In this document: piece after piece, positions 47,017 through 55,063 of the stretch
Layout of the letters: every line of letters starts with the position of its first letter
Numbering within the stretch: the stretch's first letter is position 1
Assembly: GCA_963708115.1 (NCBI GenBank)
Contig: CAVPRX010000002.1
Location: 372,001 to 436,000 of the forward strand
Source: VRUE01 sp963708115
GTDB taxonomy: Bacteria > Actinomycetota > Thermoleophilia > Solirubrobacterales > 70-9
Direction of reading: 5' to 3'
DNA length: 64,000 nt
Position numbers and translations under genes: made by a program
The notes under the pieces: model-generated
What the model was told of the DNA's origin: nothing
Databases searched by the model: none
The model's input: the letters and a program-made list of their open reading frames with translations, nothing else

Positions 47017-47052
47017 TAGATTGGCCAGATGTATGACGGCATAGATTGGTCA
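47017..47052 (+). promoter_or_regulatory. Direct repeats TAGATTGGCCA / TAGATTGGTCA upstream of the collagen-like gene
   Basis: Two 11-base direct repeats (47017-47027 and 47042-47052), one mismatch apart, start 25 bases from each other, just over 100 bases upstream of the ATG at 47154. They may be activator sites. I see no clear -35/-10 pair in the rest of this ~230 bp gap. Confidence 0.45.
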
Positions 47053-47153
47053 AACGTCGAGTGGGTCTGTACTTTGGCCGCCAGTCGGTGCCCGTGTGAG
47101 TGACGCAGGGGGCGCCAAATTTGCTTCAACTCACCAGTAAGGAGACCCACTCG

Positions 47154-49676
47154 ATGATTGCGCCCAGGTTCGCTTCGCCCCGTGCGCGTTGGATCGCGCT
47201 AGCGCTTGGCACTTGCCTCGCGTTCGTTGTGTTCGCAGCCGTTGTCGGTTCCGCCTCGGCGGCCCCAAAACGCACTGTGAGCACGATCAACCTCTGCATC
47301 ACGAAGACCGGGCCCGCCAAGGGCACCGTGCGCTTCGTCTCTAACAAACACTGCAGAAAGGGCGAGGTGCTCGTCCAGGTCGTCGGCGGCTCCGGCAGTC
47401 AGGGAGTCCTCGGCGTCTCGGAAAGCAGCGGTGAAGCCGGACCACAGGGACCCCAGGGCCCCGTAGGCCCGCAGGGTCCCGCGGGACCCAAGGGCGAGAA
47501 GGGTGCGACTGGCGCCCAGGGTGCTCCGGGTAATCCCGGGGCCAAAGGTGCCACCGGATCCCAGGGTCAGCAGGGCAGCCCTGGTAGCCCGGGCGCTAAA
47601 GGCGCTACCGGGTCACAGGGCTCGGCGGGCAACCCCGGCGCCAAAGGTGCCACCGGCTCCCAGGGTCCCCAGGGCTCTCCGGGCGCTCCCGGTGCCAAAG
47701 GCGATACCGGTGCAACCGGATCCCAGGGCAACCCGGGTGCCAAAGGTGAGACCGGCGCAACTGGTCAGCAAGGTCAGAAAGGTGAGCCTGGTCAGAAAGG
47801 CGACACGGGTGCCACCGGTCAGCAGGGTCAGAAAGGCGATACCGGTGCCACCGGTCAGCAGGGTGAGAAAGGTGAGTCAGGAGCGAAAGGCGACACCGGC
47901 CCGCAGGGCGCAGTAGGCGCCACCGGTCCTCAAGGCGAGAAAGGCGAGCCGGGTCAGAAAGGCGACACCGGCGCTACTGGTCAGCAGGGTCAAAAAGGTG
48001 AGCAAGGCGCAACCGGTGCCCAGGGCAACCCGGGTGCCAAAGGTGAGACCGGCGCAACTGGTCAGCAAGGTCAGAAAGGTGAGCCTGGTCAGAAAGGCGA
48101 CACCGGCGCTACCGGTCAGCAGGGTCAGAAAGGCGACCCGGGTCAGAAAGGCGACACCGGCGCTACCGGTCAGCAGGGTCAGAAAGGTGATCTCGGAGCC
48201 AAAGGCGACACGGGTGCCACTGGCCAGCAAGGTCAGAAAGGTGAGCAAGGTGCAACCGGTGCCCAGGGCAACCCGGGTGCCAAAGGTGAGACTGGTGCCA
48301 CCGGCGCTCAGGGTCAGAAAGGCGACCCGGGTCAGAAAGGCGACACCGGTGCCACTGGTCAGCAGGGTGAGAAAGGTGAGCCAGGAGCGAAAGGCGACAC
48401 CGGCCCGCAGGGCGCAGTAGGCGCCACCGGTCCTCAAGGTCAGAAAGGCGACCCGGGTCAGAAAGGCGACACCGGCGCTACCGGTCAGCAGGGTCAGAAA
48501 GGTGATCTCGGAGCCAAAGGCGACACGGGTGCCACTGGCCAGCAAGGTCAAAAAGGTGAGCAAGGCGCTACCGGTGCCCAGGGCAACCCCGGCGCCAAAG
48601 GTGAGGCCGGTGCCACCGGCGCTCAGGGTCAGAAAGGCGACCCGGGCGCGAAAGGCGACACCGGTGCCACTGGCCAGCAGGGTCAGAAAGGTGAGCCAGG
48701 AGCCAAAGGCGATACCGGCGCCACCGGTGCCCAGGGCAACCCGGGCGCCAAAGGCGAGACCGGCGCAACTGGTCAGCAAGGTCAGAAAGGTGAGCCAGGA
48801 GCCAAAGGCGATACCGGTCCTCAGGGCGCGGTAGGTGCCACCGGCCCACAAGGTCAGAAAGGCGACCCGGGCGCGAAAGGCGACACGGGTGCCACTGGCC
48901 AGCAGGGTCAGAAAGGTGAGCAAGGGGTCAAAGGCGATACCGGCGCCACCGGTGCCCAGGGCAACCCGGGCGCCAAAGGCGAGACTGGTGCCACTGGCCA
49001 ACAAGGTCAGAAAGGTGAGCCAGGAGCCAAAGGCGATGCCGGTTCACCCGGTCCTCAGGGTCCCGTAGGCGCAACCGGTCCCCAGGGACCCCAGGGCGTC
49101 CCGGGTGCTAAAGGCGCCACTGGCGCTCAGGGCAACAACGGTGCTAAAGGCGCCACTGGTGCTCAGGGCAACAACGGCGCCAAAGGTGCGACCGGGCCTC
49201 AGGGCACGGCCGGCACCAACGGCTCCAAAGGCGCCACCGGTCCGCAAGGTACGGCCGGCACCAATGGCGCCAAAGGCGCAACTGGCCCGCAGGGCACGCA
49301 GGGCACGGCCGGCACCAACGGCTCGACCATGGTCCTGGGGAACAGCAACGGGTCGTTCTCGCTGTCCAGTTCAGGCCGATTCGTCGGGCTCAGCAGCAGC
49401 AGCACGACCGAGACCGATGTGCAGGCAGTGATGCCCGTCGCCAAGACCTTCACGAGTTTCTCGTGTCAGGCCAGCTCGGCGCCGAGTGGCGGTACGACGA
49501 CGTTCCGGATACGGATCAACGGAGTCAGCACCAGCACCGCCTGCACGTTCTCGTCGGGCGATGGAAACACCGTGTCCGGCACCTACGCGGTCGCCGCAGG
49601 CGACACCGTCGACGTCCAGGTGTCGAACAGCAGCTCGACCAGCAACCGCGCGTTCGCCTGGGGTCTGGGCGGATAA
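47154..49676 (+). CDS. Large secreted collagen-like protein
   Basis: This is an 840-residue secreted protein. The start ATG at 47154 is preceded by AAGGAG at nine bases; the signal peptide ends near GSASAAP (residues 32-38). Residues ~38-90 are a small cysteine-containing head (NLCITKTG, SNKHCRKGE). From about 93 to 723 runs an almost uninterrupted Gly-X-Y collagen-like region of ~210 triplets, mostly GATGQQGQKGD/EPGxKGDT units of 18 residues. A C-terminal ~115-residue Ser/Thr-rich domain (beginning TMVLGNSNGSFSLSSS) is probably a trimerising beta domain like that of spore-surface BclA proteins. It likely forms a surface fibre; no membrane or wall anchor motif is seen. A hairpin terminator follows. 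Confidence 0.9.
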   Translation: MIAPRFASPRARWIALALGTCLAFVVFAAVVGSASAAPKRTVSTINLCITKTGPAKGTVRFVSNKHCRKGEVLVQVVGGSGSQGVLGVSESSGEAGPQGPQGPVGPQGPAGPKGEKGATGAQGAPGNPGAKGATGSQGQQGSPGSPGAKGATGSQGSAGNPGAKGATGSQGPQGSPGAPGAKGDTGATGSQGNPGAKGETGATGQQGQKGEPGQKGDTGATGQQGQKGDTGATGQQGEKGESGAKGDTGPQGAVGATGPQGEKGEPGQKGDTGATGQQGQKGEQGATGAQGNPGAKGETGATGQQGQKGEPGQKGDTGATGQQGQKGDPGQKGDTGATGQQGQKGDLGAKGDTGATGQQGQKGEQGATGAQGNPGAKGETGATGAQGQKGDPGQKGDTGATGQQGEKGEPGAKGDTGPQGAVGATGPQGQKGDPGQKGDTGATGQQGQKGDLGAKGDTGATGQQGQKGEQGATGAQGNPGAKGEAGATGAQGQKGDPGAKGDTGATGQQGQKGEPGAKGDTGATGAQGNPGAKGETGATGQQGQKGEPGAKGDTGPQGAVGATGPQGQKGDPGAKGDTGATGQQGQKGEQGVKGDTGATGAQGNPGAKGETGATGQQGQKGEPGAKGDAGSPGPQGPVGATGPQGPQGVPGAKGATGAQGNNGAKGATGAQGNNGAKGATGPQGTAGTNGSKGATGPQGTAGTNGAKGATGPQGTQGTAGTNGSTMVLGNSNGSFSLSSSGRFVGLSSSSTTETDVQAVMPVAKTFTSFSCQASSAPSGGTTTFRIRINGVSTSTACTFSSGDGNTVSGTYAVAAGDTVDVQVSNSSSTSNRAFAWGLGG
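47430..49320 (+). repeat. Tandem repeat region coding Gly-X-Y
   Basis: About 1.9 kb of imperfect tandem repeats with a 9-base sub-period and a prominent 54-base higher-order unit, repeated many times with near-identical blocks of several hundred bases (for example around 47980-48240 and 48240-48600). Such a region is prone to recombination, length variation and assembly collapse, so its length here may not be exact. Confidence 0.9.
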
Positions 49677-49688
49677 GCGGTCGGGTCC

Positions 49689-49723
49689 ACGGGAGGGCCG
49701 GGCAATCCGCTCGGCCCTCCCGT
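49689..49723 (+). terminator. Hairpin terminator after the collagen-like gene
   Basis: ACGGGAGGGCCG (49689-49700) pairs perfectly with CGGCCCTCCCGT (49712-49723) across an 11-base loop, 13 bases after the stop codon. There is no U tract. Confidence 0.7.
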
Positions 49724-49825
49724 CGGTCCGTCCCCTCGTTGGAGTGCTCGTCTCCTCTGGTGGCGTCAAACGCGCCGCCCGGCTAGCATCCTGCGCCGTC
49801 CAATCCAGAGGAGATTTCGAAACCA

Positions 49826-50341
49826 ATGAGCGAGCAGAAGTACGAGCTGACCACCGACCAGGCCGAGCGCGAGGCGTCCGGCGCCCACAGCTACGGCCGC
49901 TATCTCGAGGAGTTCGAGGTCGGAGCCGTCTACAAGCACTGGCCGGCCAAGACCGTGACCGAGGCCGACGATCACCTCTTCTGCCTGATCACGATGAATC
50001 ACCACCCGCTGCACATCAACGACATCTACGCGGGTAAATCGCAGCAGGGGCGCAACGTCGTCGTCGGTCCGCTCGTCTACTCGCTGGCCCTCGGCATGTC
50101 GGTCTCCGACGTTTCCGGCAAGGCGATCGCCAACCTGGCGACCGAAGAACTCAGTCACCCCAACCCTGTCTTCCACGGCGACACGCTCTTCTGCGAGACG
50201 GAGGTGCTTGACGTCAAGCCCTCGAAATCGAAGCTCGACCGCGGCGTGGTCAAGGTTCACACCCGGGTGCTGAACCAGGACGGCGTTCTCGTCGCCGAGT
50301 TCAAGCGGCTGGTGCTGGTGCCGCGGCGCGAACCGGGATAG
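49826..50341 (+). CDS. MaoC-family hydratase, mesaconyl-CoA hydratase-like
   Basis: The 171-residue single-hotdog MaoC protein has DDHLFCLITMNHHPLHIND (catalytic Asp/His region), GRNVVVGPLVYSLALGMSVSDVSGKAIANL and PVFHGDTLFCETEVLD. It strongly recalls, from memory, the short MaoC protein next to ccr/meaA/mcl genes in Streptomyces, a proposed mesaconyl-CoA (beta-methylmalyl-CoA) dehydratase of the ethylmalonyl-CoA pathway. With the lyase at 42976 and the dehydrogenase at 45330 it makes a plausible partial pathway, though the genes are not in one operon. GAGGAG precedes the ATG. Confidence 0.85.
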   Translation: MSEQKYELTTDQAEREASGAHSYGRYLEEFEVGAVYKHWPAKTVTEADDHLFCLITMNHHPLHINDIYAGKSQQGRNVVVGPLVYSLALGMSVSDVSGKAIANLATEELSHPNPVFHGDTLFCETEVLDVKPSKSKLDRGVVKVHTRVLNQDGVLVAEFKRLVLVPRREPG

Positions 50342-50442
50342 GCATCGTCCGCGCGCTGGCCGACTGGCTGGGGAGGGGTCTGGGCGCGCTCGAGCGGCTC
50401 TCGGATCGGGCCGCTGTCGTTCTTCTGATCGTCGTCGGGCTG

Positions 50443-51549
50443 TTGCTCGCGCTGCCGGGGTTGGTGCTCGCCGGCGACCCGAATTCCGACGGCCTCTTCT
50501 ATGAGGTGCAGGCGAAGGAGCTGCAGGGCGAGTCGCACGACGAAGCAATGCACCATGTCTTCGCGAGCGAGGAGGCCAGGGAAACGGCGGCGATCGAGGA
50601 TGAGCCGTCGGGTTCCTACCGAGTCCTCAACCCCGATTGGCAGCATTTCAGCGCCCAGTTCTACGAGCGCCGCTGGCTGGTCCCAGGGCTGGCGATCGGG
50701 GTCGGGGCGATCACCGGCGAGAGCGTGCCGACGGCGCTGAAGACCGTCTCGATGCTCGGCTACGCGCTGATCGGCGCCGTGCTCTTCCTCTTCCTGCGCC
50801 GCCGCTTCCCAGTCTCGATCAGCATCCTGGGTGCGCTCGGCTGCATGTTGTTGCCGCCGATGTACCGCTGGTCGTTCGGGCAGTTCGTCGACTCTTGGGG
50901 GGTTCTGCTCGAGTCGCTCGGGCTGCTGGGGCTCGTCCTCGTCGCGGATCGGGGGCTGCGCTGGCTGCCGCTCTGGATCGGGTCGATGCTGGCGCTCTCG
51001 ATCACCCGCGACGCGACGATGATCCTCGGCCTCGCCGCCGCCTGGCTGGCGGTCATGCAGCTGGGCAATATGGGCGAGATCCGCCGCAACGCCTGGATCC
51101 TTGTCAGCGGCGCTCTGGCTGCCGTGCCGGCGCTGCTGATCGGCGGCGCCCCGGTCCGCGAGAACCTCGCTTACATCCTCGCCGGCTACAACGTTCCTCA
51201 CGACACGAGCTGGGGCCACATCGCCTCCGGTTATCCGGGGCAGCTCTGGGCGACCGTCCACGGCAACCTCACCTACCCGCTCGAACGCGGTACCGCGGGG
51301 CTGCTGCTCTACGGCGTGGTTGCGATCAGCCTCGTGGCGATCGCGCTCGTCATGATCCGTCGTCCCCGCGGCGACGCTTTCTGGCTGGTTTCACACGGAG
51401 CGATCGCCGGCTGCGTGATCCTGCTCCTCGTCGCCAACAACCCACAGGGGTACCGGCTGGAGCTGGTCTTCGTGCCAGCTATCGCTGCCGGCTTCGCGCT
51501 GGCGCTGCGCTGGGCGGTGGAGCGATTCAGCCTCGTTCCAGCGCGCTGA
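50443..51549 (+). CDS. Polytopic membrane protein, possible GT-C-type glycosyltransferase
   Basis: The product has at least eight hydrophobic helices after an extracytoplasmic segment (GDPNSDGLFYEVQAKEL). The plan of a charged first loop with Asp residues followed by many helices recalls GT-C dolichyl-phosphate-sugar transferases, but no decisive motif is seen. The start is uncertain: the frame is open from 50342, and the stretch encoding a first helix (AAVVLLIVVGLLLALPGL) lies partly before the TTG at 50443, so translation may begin nearer 50344 at a non-standard codon, coupled to the MaoC stop three bases before. The 3' end overlaps the kelch gene by 23 bases (convergent). Confidence 0.68.
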   Translation: MLALPGLVLAGDPNSDGLFYEVQAKELQGESHDEAMHHVFASEEARETAAIEDEPSGSYRVLNPDWQHFSAQFYERRWLVPGLAIGVGAITGESVPTALKTVSMLGYALIGAVLFLFLRRRFPVSISILGALGCMLLPPMYRWSFGQFVDSWGVLLESLGLLGLVLVADRGLRWLPLWIGSMLALSITRDATMILGLAAAWLAVMQLGNMGEIRRNAWILVSGALAAVPALLIGGAPVRENLAYILAGYNVPHDTSWGHIASGYPGQLWATVHGNLTYPLERGTAGLLLYGVVAISLVAIALVMIRRPRGDAFWLVSHGAIAGCVILLLVANNPQGYRLELVFVPAIAAGFALALRWAVERFSLVPAR

Positions 51550-52657
51550 TCGGCAGCGATTCGACCGTGTGCGTGCCGATCGGCCCGTTCGGCTTCAGAC
51601 CGGGGCAGTAGCTGCCGCCGATCGCGTAGATGCGGCCGTCGGCGACGCCGGCGCCGCCGCCGCGACGTTCGATCTTCATGTTGGGCAGTCGCTCCCACTT
51701 CGCGGTCTTCGGGTCGTACGCCCAGGAGCTGTTGGTGACCCAACCGCCGCCGTTCTCCCAGTCGAACTGGTCCTCGCCACCGACGATGACGATCCTGCCC
51801 CCGGCGGTGACGACCCGCGGCGAGGCGACGCCCAGCGGCAGTTTCGGCAGGGTTTCCCATTCGTCGGTCTTCGGGTCGTAGCTTTCGAAGGTGTCGAGCG
51901 AGCGGTCCTTGCTGCCGCGGCCGCCGACGACGTAGAACTTGCCGCCGAGCGCGGACCCGGAGATGTGGTGGCGGCCGATCTGCATCGGTGCGCCGAACGA
52001 CCACTTGCCGGTGTCGAAATCGTAGATTTCGAGCGTGTTGTAGACCGGGAAAGAGCTGACGTTGAAGGTCTGCGGCGCTCCGCCCGCGACGTAGAGCTTG
52101 TGGCCGATCACCGTCACGGCGCCGGCTGCGCGTGGCGGCTGGTGCATCGAGGGGAGCTGGGTCCAGCGATTCGTCTTCGGGTCGTACTCCCAGAAGTCGG
52201 TGGTCGGTTCCTCGCCGTTGAGGTAGCCCCCGGCCAGGTACATCTTGCCGTCATAGGTGGCCGCTTCTATGTGGTCGAGGCCGACGGGGAGGTGCGTGGG
52301 GGAGCTCCAGTGTTTCGTGCGCGTGTCGAAGGCGAGGACGGTGTGCAGGTTGCCGGGCGGGCTGCCTCCGGCGGTGTAGATGACCGGGCCGATCGCGACC
52401 GCCGTCGCCTCCACCTGGGTGCGCGGCATTTCCGGTTCTGGGCGCCAGCTCCCGGCGGGAGCGGGGGGCGACTTCGGATCTTTGCGGTAGAGGCCCAGAC
52501 GGCAGGGCGGATTCGGCGTCGCCTTTTCGAAGCCGAGCGTCTGCCGCCAGCGGCCGGGCAGGTTGATCACGTTCGCTCCGGCGAGGACGCCGAGGACGAG
52601 TACCAGCGTCATCGCGACCGCAAGCACGGCCAGGACCTTGGACCCTCTGCCTTTCAC
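51527..52657 (-). CDS. Membrane-anchored kelch-repeat protein
   Basis: The 376-residue product has an N-terminal membrane helix (residues 8-28), a short linker, and six kelch-like beta-propeller blades marked by repeated IYTAGG, MYLAGG, LYVAGG, FYVVGG, VIVGG and IYAIGG strand motifs with W/Y residues ten or more positions later (TDFWEYDPKTNRWTQLP, FESYDPKTDEWETLP). It is an extracytoplasmic beta-propeller with a binding or scaffold role; no catalytic residues are recognisable. It is divergent from the DegT aminotransferase gene, 73 bases apart. Confidence 0.85.
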   Translation of the reverse strand: MKGRGSKVLAVLAVAMTLVLVLGVLAGANVINLPGRWRQTLGFEKATPNPPCRLGLYRKDPKSPPAPAGSWRPEPEMPRTQVEATAVAIGPVIYTAGGSPPGNLHTVLAFDTRTKHWSSPTHLPVGLDHIEAATYDGKMYLAGGYLNGEEPTTDFWEYDPKTNRWTQLPSMHQPPRAAGAVTVIGHKLYVAGGAPQTFNVSSFPVYNTLEIYDFDTGKWSFGAPMQIGRHHISGSALGGKFYVVGGRGSKDRSLDTFESYDPKTDEWETLPKLPLGVASPRVVTAGGRIVIVGGEDQFDWENGGGWVTNSSWAYDPKTAKWERLPNMKIERRGGGAGVADGRIYAIGGSYCPGLKPNGPIGTHTVESLPISALERG

Positions 52658-52730
52658 AGGCCGGGAGTATGGCGCTTCGGCACGGCGGGAGAAGGGTCGC
52701 GGCGAAGTTGGTTGAATCTGTCAGGCGACG

Positions 52731-53894
52731 ATGGCTCCCGCCCAGGCAACCGACAAGATCCCGGTGTTCGACGTGCAGCTGAACGAGTCGCACGTCGAGG
52801 CCGTGGCCGAGACGCTGCGCTCGGGCTGGCTGACCATGGGCCCCCGTATCCAGGAGTTCGAGGCCGAGTTCGCCGAGCACCTGGGAATCGAGCACGCGAT
52901 CGCCGTCAACAGCTGCACCGCGGCCCTGCACCTCGCCTACCTCGCAGCCGGGATCGGCCCCGGGGACGAGGTGATCGTGCCCGGAATCACCTTTGTCGCC
53001 TCTGCCGCCGCCGTGCGCTACTGCGGCGGTACGCCCGTGCTCGCCGAGATCGTCGGCCAGGGAGACCTCAGCCTCGACCCTGAGGACGTCGAGGCGAAGA
53101 TCACCCCCCGGACGAAAGCCGTGTGCGCCGTCCACTACGGCGGCTATGCGGCGCCGCTGGCGGCGCTGGGCGAGATCTGCGAGCGTCGCGGCCTGGCGCT
53201 GATCGAGGATGCCGCCCACAGCCCCGAGGCCGTCGTTCCCGGCGAGAGTCGGAAACTGGGCACCTACGGCCTGGCCGGCACCTTCAGCTTCTTCTCCAAC
53301 AAGATCCTCTCCTGCGGCGAGGGGGGGCTGCTGGCGACCGCCGACGACGGGGTCGCCGAGCTGGCTCGTAGCCGCCGCTCGCACGCGATGACGACCGGTA
53401 CTTGGGACCGCCACCGCGGCCACGCGATGGGTTACGACGTGGTCGAGGTCGGCTACAACTACCGGCTCGACGAGCCACGGGCGGCGCTGCTCTCTGCCCG
53501 CCTGCCCGATCTCGCCGCGGACATCGAGGCGCGCCGTACCCTCACCGCCCGCTACCGCGACCTGCTCGGCGACATCGACCAGCTGACGCTCCCTTACAGC
53601 GACGAGCAGGTCGCGGCCAGCTCTTGTTACGTGATGCCGGTGATGCTTGAAAACGCCGAGCAGCGCGACGCCGTGCGCAAGCTGCTCTCAGAGAACCACG
53701 GTGTGCAGACCAGCGTCCTCTACCCCTCGATCAACGAGTTCACCGCCTACGGCCGCGGCGAGCAGAGCCTGCCGCGCAGCGAGCAGGCCGCCCGGACCCA
53801 GCTGACCCTGCCGCTCTATCCCCACCTCGGCGAGGAGCGCCTGCAGCGGGTGGTCACCGCGCTGCGCGCGAGCCTCGACGAAGTCGCGGCCTAG
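52731..53894 (+). CDS. DegT/DnrJ/EryC1/StrS-type sugar aminotransferase
   Basis: The 387-residue PLP enzyme transfers an amino group to a keto sugar-nucleotide. It begins with IPVFDVQLNESHVEAVAETLRSGWLTMGP and contains NSCTAALHLAYLAAGIGPGDEVIVPGITFVAS, the PLP-phosphate Asp in ALIEDAAHSPEA, and the Schiff-base lysine in FSFFSNKILSCGEGG. In polysaccharide loci such enzymes make amino-deoxy sugars. With the nucleotide-sugar dehydrogenase at 33804 and the glycosyltransferases at 56754-63750 it suggests an amino-sugar-containing surface glycan. It converges with, and overlaps by four bases, the excalibur-domain gene. Confidence 0.9.
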   Translation: MAPAQATDKIPVFDVQLNESHVEAVAETLRSGWLTMGPRIQEFEAEFAEHLGIEHAIAVNSCTAALHLAYLAAGIGPGDEVIVPGITFVASAAAVRYCGGTPVLAEIVGQGDLSLDPEDVEAKITPRTKAVCAVHYGGYAAPLAALGEICERRGLALIEDAAHSPEAVVPGESRKLGTYGLAGTFSFFSNKILSCGEGGLLATADDGVAELARSRRSHAMTTGTWDRHRGHAMGYDVVEVGYNYRLDEPRAALLSARLPDLAADIEARRTLTARYRDLLGDIDQLTLPYSDEQVAASSCYVMPVMLENAEQRDAVRKLLSENHGVQTSVLYPSINEFTAYGRGEQSLPRSEQAARTQLTLPLYPHLGEERLQRVVTALRASLDEVAA

Positions 53895-54184
53895 CTTCGC
53901 TGGACCTGTACGTCTCGCCGAACAGCGGCGTCGGCTCGCCTCGGCAGCCGAGTCCCCCGGTAGCAGGGGCAGCGATTGTCCTCGCAGGCGACCCCGTCAT
54001 CGTCGCCGTCGAGCCGATCCGGGTCGTAGCGGGGCCCGCCATGCTTGATGTAGAAGATCTGCGCCGCGCGCTGCGAGGCGAAGTCGGCGCAGTCCTTGTC
54101 GCCGGCGGCTGCGGGTGATGGCAGCGCTGCGAAAAGCGCAATGCCCAGCGCGATTGCGGCGGCGGTGACGGCAAGCAGTCTCAT
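53891..54184 (-). CDS. Secreted excalibur (calcium-binding) domain protein
   Basis: The 97-residue product has a signal peptide ending near SPAAAGD. The mature part has the excalibur signature: DCADFASQRAAQIFYIKHGG followed by DRLDGDDDGVACE, where DxDxDG forms an EF-hand-like Ca2+ loop held by a disulfide. The C terminus after CPCYRG is basic. Small excalibur proteins are found at the actinobacterial surface; the role is unknown. Confidence 0.88.
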   Translation of the reverse strand: MRLLAVTAAAIALGIALFAALPSPAAAGDKDCADFASQRAAQIFYIKHGGPRYDPDRLDGDDDGVACEDNRCPCYRGTRLPRRADAAVRRDVQVQRS

Positions 54185-54294
54185 CTTGGGTTTCTCCCGA
54201 CGTCGATTCCAGGCAAGGAGACTCAGACAGTACCCAAATAGATCAGGACCCGGAGGTTCAGGCGGCGGCAGTGCTCGCTGGTACTTTTAGCGGG

Positions 54295-55035
54295 ATGCGG
54301 GCGTCTTTGCGGAAGCTTTCGTACCCGATCCGGCGCTGGCCGCGGCTGTCGCGCGCTGGACTGGTTGTCGGGGCGCTCATCGTTGCTCTGATGGGCTTCG
54401 CCAATGCCTTCGTGCTGTTGAGCGAGCAGGGGGACTCGACGGGCAGCGTTGCGGACGTGCCTCGTGCCGAGGTGGCGATCGTCCCCGGCGCCTTGGTCAA
54501 GCCGAGCGGCAAGATGAGCTCGATGCTGGCCGACCGGGTCCGGCAGGCCGCTGCGCTCTGGCACGCCGGCAAGGTGAAGAAGGTTCTCGTCTCCGGCGAT
54601 CATCAAAGCTGGTCCTACGACGAGCCGGACACGATGCGCAAGGCGCTTGTCCTGGCCGGCGTTCCCCCTCGTGACGTCTTCGAGGATCACGCCGGCTTCG
54701 ACACCTGGGCGACGATGGTCCGCGCTCGCGGCATCTTCGGTGTCCACGACGCGGTCGTCGTGACCCAGGGCTTTCACATGCCCCGCGCTCTCTTCCTGGC
54801 ACATGCTGCCGGCATCGACGCGACCGGTCTCACCGCCGACCTCCACCAGTGGGGTGCTGAGGGGGAGAAGAGCGAAGTCAGGGAGGTTCTTTCCCGCGTC
54901 AAGGCAATCGCCGACGTCACGTTCGACACGCCCGCGATGGCCGGGCCGCAAATCCCGATCTCGGGTGACGGGCGAGTGAGTTGGGGGCAGGTCCCTCCGC
55001 AGGGCACGCCGCCGGCGGGCTCTCCGGGTCGCTGA
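54295..55035 (+). CDS. SanA/YdcF-like DUF218 membrane protein
   Basis: The 246-residue product has one N-terminal membrane helix (LVVGALIVALMGFANAFVLL) and a DUF218 domain: EVAIVPGALV, MLADRVRQAAALWHAGKVKKVLVSGDH, YDEPDTMRKALVLAGVP, DTWATMVRARGIFGV and VVVTQGFHMPRALFLAHAAGI. SanA relatives affect envelope permeability and vancomycin resistance, and may handle lipid-linked precursors. The ATG at 54295 is used (an in-frame GTG at 54271 is possible). The C terminus is Pro/Gly-rich. A role in envelope glycan processing is inferred from the family and neighbours. Confidence 0.87.
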   Translation: MRASLRKLSYPIRRWPRLSRAGLVVGALIVALMGFANAFVLLSEQGDSTGSVADVPRAEVAIVPGALVKPSGKMSSMLADRVRQAAALWHAGKVKKVLVSGDHQSWSYDEPDTMRKALVLAGVPPRDVFEDHAGFDTWATMVRARGIFGVHDAVVVTQGFHMPRALFLAHAAGIDATGLTADLHQWGAEGEKSEVREVLSRVKAIADVTFDTPAMAGPQIPISGDGRVSWGQVPPQGTPPAGSPGR

Positions 55036-55063
55036 CCCGAGCCTTCGGCGACGCAAGCGATAG

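Noticed and set aside
47877..49004. Minus-strand ORF opposite the collagen-like gene
   Set aside because: It is the mirror of a Gly-X-Y repeat; its own repeats are a by-product of the tandem DNA.
47430..49320. Repetitive array considered as CRISPR
   Set aside because: The repeats are contiguous, multiples of 9 bases, and code for collagen triplets; there are no unique spacers.
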